Assembly: GCA_907164885.2 (NCBI GenBank)
Contig: OU015497.1
Span: forward strand, 71,766,398-71,830,397
Origin: Dolomedes plantarius
Lineage: Eukaryota; Arthropoda; Arachnida; Araneae; Dolomedidae
Length of the DNA stretch: 64,000 nt
Direction of reading: 5' to 3'
The notes under the pieces are model-generated. The model was not told the DNA's origin. It worked only from the letters and a program-made list of their open reading frames with translations, and ran no database searches. The translations under genes and the position numbers were made by a program. Positions 55,975 to 64,000 of this stretch are shown here, piece after piece (position 1 is the first letter of the stretch; each line of letters begins with the position of its first letter).

Positions 55975-57385
55975 CACTGCTGGCCACCCAAATTGCAACA
56001 ACAAGAAAGACGAGATATCACTACAAAATTTATTTTGTAGATAACATGTTGACCAAGTATCAAATGATTAAATTTATAGACTTCTGTGAAGTGTGGTTCC
56101 TGCCAAAATCAGTAGCCAGAGTAGCCGCCATTGTTGGAGATCGCCGCTTCCACACGCCTCGGCATTGATTCAAAGAGACTTTAGATGAGTTCTTGGGGTA
56201 TAGCAGACCAAGCACCTTCCACACGTTGCCAAAGTTGATCTGCTGTGGCAGCTGGGGATGGAATCTGGGTCAATCGTAGAGCAACCATGGACCACATGTT
56301 TTCTATCGGCGAAAGATCCGGAGAGCGAGGCGGCCAGGGAAGCAATTCAATCTGGCGATTGACGAAGAACCGTTGGACAATGCGTGCTACGTGTGGTCAC
56401 GCATTATCCTGTTGAAATATGGCTGTGGGGAAGCCCTGAAGGTAAGGAAGGACAACTGGCTCCAACACCTCGGAGACGTAGCGCTGGCTGTTTAAAGTAC
56501 CGGCAATGCGTACTAGAGGTGTGCGAGAGTGATAGCCAATACCGCCCTATACCATAATACCCGGTGCAGGACCAGTGTGGCGGTCCATAACGCAGCTGTT
56601 CAGCATCCTCTCTTCACGGTGTCTCTAGACTCGAATGCGACCATCGTGGTGTTGCAGACAGAAGCGTGACTCGTCAGTAAAGACAATTTCATTCCATTCT
56701 GCCGTCCACATCCTTCTGTCATCGCACCATTGGCGGCGGAGACGTCTGTGGTTCTCGTCAAGGGTAGACAAAGCAATGGACGTCTTGCGGACAGACCACT
56801 CTGCTGTAAACGGCGTCGAATGGTACGCGCAGACACTGGATGATGCGTTACAGACTGCATGTGCTGTGCTATGGTTCGTGATGTGACTGAGCGATCCGTC
56901 ACTGCCATGCGCACAATTTGCCTGCCATCACGTGAAGTGGTGCGCTGAGGTGGATGCGATCGAACACGCCGGTCCGTCGTACCCTCCTGCATCCAATGAT
57001 CACATATCCGCATTAGAGTTGTTTGGTTTCGTCCAACACGACTACCGATTCCCCTGAAAGATAATCCACAATCTCGGTAAGGCCACTATCCTTCCTCTGT
57101 CGAACTCGGATACTTGATCAAAAGATGATCGCTGTTTTCGACGAGGCATGATTGATCGTTTTTTTTTTTGAAAAAACCACAAGAAAAACACAATTGCCGA
57201 ACTTGAAATCGTCGAAATCTCCAAGCCTTAAATAGCGTTTTGAAGTGGCGCCACAGGCGCGCGTGATGTGCGTCTGCGCTGAAATTCTAATCATTTGCAT
57301 ATCTCACCTCCGCTAATGCATGTTGTAAATTTCATGTTATTTGCATGTTTCCTTCAGGGTGTTGCATTTACAGTGGCCAGCAGTG
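55975..57385 (-). mobile_element. Tc1-like element B
   Basis: TIRs CACTGCTGGCCACCCAAATT and, inverted, CACTGCTGGCCACTGTAAAT, flanked by TA at 55973-55974 and 57386-57387. One degenerate transposase gene in minus orientation. Its right end is only eight bases from the left end of Tigger D. Confidence 0.95.
56109..57149 (-). pseudogene. Tc1-like B transposase
   Basis: Start ATG at 57149 (MPRRKQRSSFDQVSEFDRGR, HTH). One frame change near 57080, then the frame 57013-56600 covers the second HTH and RRLQQSGLSARRPL. Catalytic blocks: WNEIVFTDESRF (first Asp, about 56690), IFQQDNA.PHVARI (second Asp, about 56405) and WPPRSPDLSPIENMWSM (Glu, about 56310), with TGA inside the second block (CGA before mutation) and TAG codons replacing Trp near 56552 and 56627. 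The true stop is at 56109-56111. About 346 codons, full length for Tc1. Confidence 0.92.
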
Positions 57386-57419
57386 TATATATACAGTGGA
57401 CGCTCGTTAATTCGAACTC

Positions 57420-59520
57420 GGTTAATTTGTTAGGCACAAATAATTAGATGTTCTCCCCTGTATGTTTGATGTACACAGATATTTAGTTGTGTTCAAATAT
57501 TTGAGTTAATATGCATGTGTAAATAAGTAGTTTTAACTTATTGTATGCATGTTATGTAATTTAAATAAGTTATTTATGCAACAACAAAAAAAAAAAGTAA
57601 AAGTGTGTTCAAATAGAGGTAAAAATATTAAAAGGTGGTTGATGGTGGCTGAGTGGAATTTCGCTGGTGGATTGCGGTGTTAATTAAAAAGTAGTTGATT
57701 AAATTACCCTTTTGTCTGGCCGTAAGGTTAGATTTTCCAAAACCTATTTTTTTCCTCTCTCTTAAACCCTTGCTATGTCTTATCGGGAAATCCGATACCT
57801 TGGCTTTCAACCATTTTGGAAATCTCCATGCCCAGCGAGAACGGAATGCAAAAACACAGGCAAAAGGAATGTGGATGACTTTAGCAGATACCCGACTCAG
57901 AGGGGAGAGGCGACGCGGAAGGTTACAAGGAGAGTCGACGTCCGGCCGCTCTGTCACGGGTCAACTAAAAAAGGTACTCCTTTGTAAGTTTCAAAGCCCA
58001 AGGTTTTTTTTTTAATGCCAAGAAAAAAATAATATGGCAAGCGGCAGATCGAAATATGCAAAGTCTGTGGTGCTGGGCCGTTTGTACAAAGTCTAAAAAT
58101 GCGGTGCCAGTTGGAACTCCTTACTTGTCTTCTCCTGCGGGGGCGGATAAACACAGGGCAGAAAGGGGTTCGTCCTCGGCCACAGTTTGACTCCAAGGCA
58201 AGACATGCTACTCCACCCCGCCTGCCGTGAGCATCCTCCGACTTGCATCCCGTTCTTTGCCGAGATGAATCTTCCGTTCCACTACCCGAGAGCTTGGAGA
58301 GGGCGAGACGCTGTCATGCAGTAGAAGATACTCTTCAAGTCCGGACTTACTTATTTCCATCCTATTTTTTTTTTACTCTCCACTCTCTCCTATGCTATCT
58401 TTTTATTTTCAGATTTTTTTTTTATTCTCATCAGTCGACTGAAGGTAACGTTAAGATTTTTTTTTGTTGGTTAAGTTTTTTAATCTTTTCATAATTGGAG
58501 CTCATTATTAATTAAGACCTTAGGTCATTAAGTTAGGCGCACATCCACCAGCCACCTCACGAAATGAAAATTGGAATTATAAAGTGTAGAAATGTTTTGT
58601 TTTGTGTATTATTGTAATTATGTCGACAGGGATTAATTAAAATTGCACTAAAGCTCTAACTTTGTAAACTGCTAGGAAGAAGATTTGTTATAGCAGTACT
58701 ATTCTGTCGGGTAATGTAAAAAAAAAAAAATTTAGAGAAACTAAGTCGTACGAATTTGTAATAATAAGTTGGCCGGAAGGCTTTTAATAAATAATATATT
58801 TTGCCTCTAAACCGTTATCCTTGTTATTTGTGTATGTGTGTATTTTGGTGAGAGTCCATCATGAAGAGGGTGTTAAGATTAAGCAATGTACTAACCACTT
58901 AAGATAATGATTACGATATGGCCAGGCTGTAAACAGCTCTTAAAGTATGTTTTGGTTCAGAAGGCAGTATTTATCTTGTAAAATAACTGTGAGAGAGCTA
59001 AATGGGAAACCTAATGACAGTCAATGCTAGTTCCTAACAACTTCAATTAATTAGGTAATAGTTAATTCTTAAAAATAAAAGTCATAAGACATAACAAATT
59101 CGAACTAATCCAAAGGCCCCAAAACACTTGTATTGGCGTTAATGTTAAAAATATCTCATTAATTCGAACTAAATTTTCATCACTTCGGTTAATTCAAACT
59201 AAATATTTGACAAAAAAATTCTTTTTCCTCGTTTAATGGAGAAAATACACACTGTATTTATTATTTTGTGTGTCAAAATTTCTTTTCTGTGTAAAGAGGC
59301 ACATGCCTGCATTCCTAGACTATTGGATGTCCGTTAAATGTTAGCAGCTATTGTCCTTCTTATTAGTGCTAAACGGAAAAAGCAATTTTCCTATATTTGG
59401 ATCGATTTTCTGAGAATTTCAGAAAAACTAGTTTTTACTACAGATTCTAGGGAGCTGCGTCAGTTATAACTGCAGTGCAGACAAGTTAATGTGGTCTAGT
59501 TTTTCTTCATTTTGTGGTGT
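57420..59520. other. Left interior of Tigger D, non-coding
   Basis: Short overlapping ORFs at 57628-58015 lie on both strands and look accidental. A promoter-sized 5' region would be expected, but 2.1 kb is long, so another insertion may be hidden here. Confidence 0.45.
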
Positions 59521-59536
59521 GAATGTGTAAAAATTC

Positions 59537-60238
59537 ATGATGTCTACACGTGGAAAGTACAAAACCCTAACTTTGGAGACAAAGGTAGAAATTTTAAAGA
59601 AAGTAGAGAATGGCGAATGTAAAACAAAATTAGCAGCTAACTATGGAATTTAAAAAAATGCCTTGTCAACTAATTTGAAAAACAAGGAGTCAATTTTAGA
59701 TTCATGGGAAAAATCAAAATTTTCTAGAGGAAGGAAACGCATGGGAAATGCGTCCCAAGAAGTTCTAGAAAAAGCTCTACTGCTATGGTTCCAGGATGTT
59801 AGATCTCGAAATTTTCCGATGAATGGGCTCCTAGTGCTGACGAAGGCTGATGAATTGGCAAGTAGAATGGGTATTGAAAATTTTAAATGCAGTGATGGAT
59901 GGCTTTCTCGATTTAAGTCAAGGCAAAATATTTCTTATCAAACTGTATGTGGCCAAAGCTCTGATGTAAACGAAGACGTATGCACTAATTTCGGTAGGAA
60001 ACTGCCAGAGCTTTTCTCTACTTACCTGCCGAAAGATATTTTTAATGCGGCCATAATGGACAAAGCCATAATGGACTCTGAAAGCATTAAAATTAAAACT
60101 CTGAAAGCATTTATTCAGATGGAACCTTCCTCTGAAAATGAATTGAAATGTTTACTTCAAATCGAGAAGCTGGCTGAACAATGTAGGCATCATAAACAGA
60201 ACCAAATATCCATTTTACAATTTTTCCCCAAAGTGTAA
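59537..60238 (+). pseudogene. Tigger D transposase, DDE core missing
   Basis: Starts at the ATG pair at 59537/59540. First HTH: RGKYKTLTLETKVEILKKVE, with TAA at 59651-59653 where Pro is usual. Second CENP-B-type HTH: QEVLEKALLLWFQDVRSRNF through CSDGWLSRFKSRQNISYQ (about 59755-59940). The frame then reaches LPKDIFNA, where the first catalytic Asp of the DETG motif should follow, but passes straight to the C-terminal acidic tail ending ISILQFFPKV at 60238. About 200 residues of DDE domain are absent. Confidence 0.9.
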
Positions 60239-60492
60239 TTCATATTTTTAATAAAAGTTTACTTTATACTGCATATCTTCTGCTTCATATAATGATTAAG
60301 GTAAGTCTGTATTGCTTTTTAATATGTTTAACTTTAGATAATATTGTATAATATATTTTCTGGGGTTATACATACTAGGAGAGTTTCTTCTTCAGTGATA
60401 CACATTAAAAGTTATTTATTTTTTTTTTAACATCGGATAATTCGAACTTTTTTCTGAGAACCTTTTGAGTTCGCATTAACGAGCGTCCACTG

Positions 60493-60519
60493 TATATATA
60501 TATATATATATATATATAC
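60493..60519. repeat. (TA)n microsatellite
   Basis: Short TA run between the right end of Tigger D and the next repeat. Confidence 0.9.
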
Positions 60520-60598
60520 TAGCTGAAAACCCGCACCTCGCTACGGAGTACATTCAAAATAAATACAACGGTCAATGTATGCAATTAATGCCAAATAA

Positions 60599-60679
<81 letters not shown>

Positions 60680-61225
60680 ATTTATTTATAAAAAAAATCG
60701 TAAGGGATATTTTTATAGACAAAATAATGTAGAAGAAAATATTAAAATTAAATGTAATAGGACACACTAAAGAATATAGTTCAGTTTGAGGAACATAATA
60801 TCTTTTATTGTATTTTAATATTTTTTTGGATAATGTCCAATCGTCTGCCGCATTAGCAAGAAAAAAATATTTTTTTTCTATTTAGTTGATATGACGATAA
60901 ATTTATTTAAAGTACCAGAAAAAGAAATCACGTGATCAGCATTTAATAAATTAAATTCTAAAAATTAATCTTTAAAAATTCACAAAAAATCAGAAAATAG
61001 AGGTAAAGATTCCAAAAATGATCTCATTTTAAAGGAATTTTTATGATCTTTCTCGTGATATAAATTTTATAACCCTCAAATTATTATTTTAAATGCAAAC
61101 TTAAAAAAAGTTACTAAAACAGCTTAAACTTTTAATTTAAAAAAATCTAAGAAGAATTTTTCAAAAATCTTTCTTAGTGGACCCCTACACTATAAGAATA
61201 ATCTCCATGCAAAATTTCTCTTGCG
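60516..61225 (+). repeat. Interspersed repeat R2, copy 2
   Basis: Head CTAGCTGAAAACCCGCACCT followed by CGCTACGGAGTACATT, also seen at 10645. It contains a (TA)n array (60600-60676), and 60955-61225 matches 52071-52310. Non-coding; class unknown. Confidence 0.75.
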
Positions 61226-63726
61226 AATCTTTGTGTATATATGCGTACGCATGTGCATCAACAAAATTAAAGCTTTAAGCCTTTGCCACCTACGGCGCCT
61301 TATACTTTATTTTATGCTGTCACAATATTGATTTGATTCATCGTTTCTTTCTTTCTGCTGCTCAGAGATGAAATACCTCAGTAATCATAAAAAAACTATA
61401 CAATTCAATGATAAAACGCCATAATGATGCTCTAATCGTCTCAAAAATATATAGGAAGCTTTAATTAAATTAAAGATTACTATTGTTCTTTAATGTTTTG
61501 TTTGGGGCGTTTGGTTGGCACACTTCCCCAAAAGAAAATCAATATGGAATTGACAGTATAGAGTTATCGAAATCTACGCATTCAATTTACCCGAAAATTC
61601 ACACAGTCACAATGGAATTGGGAGTGTCTAACATGTTCAGAGACATGCTTCTGGCAAATTTTCGCGTTAACTCAATTTCCTATTTTGTTGCGGTTGCAAA
61701 ACGTTTCCATTGTACTCAAAATATGAAGAATTAAAGAATAACAAAGGAATATAAAGTGAACGGAAATACTCGTGGAGGTCTCTCAAACAAAATTTCAATT
61801 TACGATCAATTCCGAGGAACCCTCATAATACCACTAAGCTCTGTCGAAACCGCAGCGCGTGTTTCACGGGGAATTCCTCGTATTCAAACCTAATTTGGCG
61901 AACGGAGAATAGGCAGTAAGTAACACGTTGATGAAAGATTCAGGCAAGTGGGACAATCGTGGAAAACACCCATGGATCCTGGCAGTCATAAATAAATTCA
62001 AGCCCGCAGCCCGCTCGCTACAAAATAAGGCGCCATGTAAATCACAGTTTTTTAATTGGTCTTTTAGGTTGCAATACTGTACTTCGTAGGTTGCAATGCC
62101 TCTGGCGTGCAATGATCGCCAGATCGAGTTACGGTAAGCACAACTGTCAAGAAAGAAAGAAAATATATATATATATATTCATGAAATTTAATTTTAAGGC
62201 AAAAAAGATCATGGGATTATTTAAAAAAAAATTTGTTATCTTTTAACAGTAAAACTTTTTGTAAACTCCATGGCCACAGAAATTATAACACTTTCCTAAC
62301 TTAATTTTTAATCATAGGCTCATTTCAAGCTTTGGTTAAGCTGAGACATTGATACTGGCAGAAGTTATGAGCTTAGCACCTCTTCGTGAAACAACGATTC
62401 TGTAAAGCTGTACAATTCTGTAAAGCGCACTTGTCCATGAAAAGCTCTTATGATCCTTTTTACCAAAGATTTCGTAATACGGCTTTCCTTTGCCAAACGT
62501 GGAAAACTTGTAACATTAGTGAGCCAGATGATATGCATCATCTGTAAAAAGAAAAGGAAAATGTTGTTATCAAGTCAAATTTGAAGTAAATACCGAAATG
62601 TTCACTGCGTAGATCTTTTGGCCAAACTTCTTTCTCAACAATTAATAGAAATTGTATTAGAGATGCCTTCATTGCAGTGTAGATACAGAAATATTTTCAA
62701 CATCCTCTCTCTCTGTTTACTTGCTTTGAGACAACAATACTCCTGTTTTTCGAGTTTCTTCTTAAATCTCAGGTCTTACTTGTATAAGCTGACTGCTCAC
62801 GAAATACTAGCAGACAAATCTGAAATTATTATGTAGATTGCCTTTGCGGACTCATTTGTAGAGAATGTACGAAAATACGAAAGCGACTTTCCGCTGCCCT
62901 CATCCAGCGGAAGAAATAGTCGTAAGAACTGCTCTACTTGACATAGAAGGAATGCACGAAATGGCAGTGTGAATCAGATATTGTCATTGTAGGATAAAAT
63001 TAGGTTAAAGCATGTAAAAAACCTATTTGGTTCTATTCTCTGTACAACAAAACAATTTCTTTTCAGATCTATAAGTCAGACTAAGTCAATCGGCCGTTCT
63101 ACATGGGGAATGAAGACTATTAACACATAATAATTTACTATTGATAAGCGCTATTTTCAAACAATCTGGTTGAGGCCTCAGGTTGCCTTTTCCGCCTTCA
63201 GTGGATAAAACCCCAAAACAATTGTCTTTCGTGAAGCATAAGAAAAACACAAAATGGTATTGGGAATCTCATGCTAATATCATAATAAATTTAGTTTTAA
63301 GCACGTAAAGAATTTATTTGTCTTTATTCTCTTTAAAACACTACCTAATTTTTTTTAGCTAATCCGAGGTTGATTTGCAAAGGTCAGTCTTAAAGAAACC
63401 AATTATTTATAAAACACTTGGCTTGAATTTGCATATAATAAATTCGAAATTAATCTAGGAACTATAGCATTTACTTAAGGAGTATACACCCCGAATTCAA
63501 AAAGTGATTGTTAATCAAAGTATCCCCCCTCAGGGCCTCACTATTGACTGAAACCTAGTAGCCTAATCTAAGCGCTCAACAAAGTTTTGTCCATGGCAAT
63601 TTGCACTTATTTCGGCCTTCAGGAGAATGACAACTGAATAATCCCTCTCCATGAACACGAGAGCAGGACCCAACTCTTTCTTCAAAGATGATTATATACG
63701 AATTCTCTCTTGGAGTCTACTACATT
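61226..63726. other. Non-coding, no feature seen
   Basis: Only short ORFs of 60-83 codons, without recognisable domains; (TA)n at 62165-62180. No repeat or gene supported. Confidence 0.45.
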
Positions 63727-63808
63727 TTCTATTAATCAAATCTATTAATCAATATAATCAAGCATTTCTATTAATCAAGCAATTCTATTAATCAATATAA
63801 TTAAGCAT
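63727..63808. repeat. Tandem repeat of TCTATTAATCAA units
   Basis: Four TCTATTAATCAA cores with alternating TATAATCAAGCAT and GCAAT spacers. Confidence 0.85.
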
Positions 63809-64000
63809 AAATATACAGGATAGTCATAATAAAAACTTTGCGATATATATACCGCAAGAGCACTACAGTCCTCTAGAGACCTCTAGAGTCCGTTCCGTTC
63901 AACCGATCGGTATGAGATTTCAGATTATTCAGAGGTATGAGTTCGGGATTCTACGAACGGCAACAAAGTGGCGCTCACGGTTACGGTTATAGGTACAGAA
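63809..64000. other. Possible left edge of an element cut by the window end
   Basis: CAGGATAGTCATAATAAAAA and the repeated CCTCTAGAGACCTCTAGAGT pattern look like a transposon terminus, but the other end is outside the window. Low confidence. Confidence 0.2.

Larger units (their letters stand above)
57394..60492 (+). mobile_element. Tigger element D (3.1 kb)
   Basis: TIRs CAGTGGACGCTCGTTAATTC and, inverted, CAGTGGACGCTCGTTAATGC, flanked by TA at both ends. Subterminal TTAATTCGAACT copies recur near 59150-59220. Transposase remnants lie at 59537-60238. The left 2.1 kb (57420-59520) has no transposase similarity and no gene I can name. Confidence 0.92.

Noticed and set aside
57628..58015. Opposed ORFs of 106 and 109 codons
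   Set aside because: Overlap on opposite strands, low-complexity edges and no family similarity; probably chance within Tigger D.
61483..62836. Small ORFs of 72-83 codons
   Set aside because: No homology that I recognise, no coding context; not reported as genes.

Overview
The window is eukaryotic, animal and almost entirely transposable-element DNA. I see no rRNA gene, no canonical tRNA gene and no host protein gene that I can defend. A tRNA-derived SINE with an (AAC)n tail, a Helitron helicase, CENP-B/Tigger, Tc1/mariner, hAT (ZMYM-like), piggyBac-like and Harbinger-like pieces, Ty3/gypsy and Ty1/copia elements and many (TA)n arrays together suggest an arthropod, most likely a spider or other chelicerate. 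That taxonomic call is inference from element style. Nearly every coding region is broken by stops, frameshifts or internal deletions.

Layout. 1-1.7 kb: Helitron helicase pseudogene. 2.4-10.6 kb: a Tigger/pogo element, split by a 6.6 kb LTR retrotransposon (2693-9265) with 3% divergent LTRs and a CAAT target duplication. That element has two unusual traits: integrase lies upstream of reverse transcriptase, and its leader carries 13 short hairpins with compensating base changes. 10.9-14.3 kb: a second, conventional Ty3/gypsy pol pseudogene, cut by an LTR-like 192 bp insert and by a 311 bp MITE in TTAA. 14.5-25.9 kb: an 11.4 kb hAT element with a perfect 8 bp duplication (ACCTGTTC). It has swallowed a copia element (16564-21749, LTRs about 1% divergent), a 163 bp hAT MITE, a 173 bp Tigger MITE and a 2.3 kb insert carrying a small intron-containing gene. 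25.9-26.7 kb: short Tigger element. 26.8-31.7 kb: a second hAT element (8 bp duplication ATCTCCAC) containing a Tc1 element. 32.2-36.1 kb: a 3.9 kb element with long terminal inverted repeats and TA duplication that I cannot assign to a family; it contains a TTAA MITE.

36-64 kb is less dense: a mariner with a 167 bp hAT MITE inside it, four copies of one tRNA-SINE and one of another, a Harbinger-type insertion whose empty site exists 3 kb away, a hAT MITE carrying a mariner-like remnant, a Tc1 element and a Tigger element side by side, several unclassified interspersed repeats, hairpins and microsatellites.

The elements do not form a pathway. Their value is stratigraphic: target duplications and frame-restoring junctions give a relative insertion order (for example Tigger before gypsy-1; hAT-1 before copia; mariner before its MITE). 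Boundaries given with target duplications are firm; those marked approximate are not.
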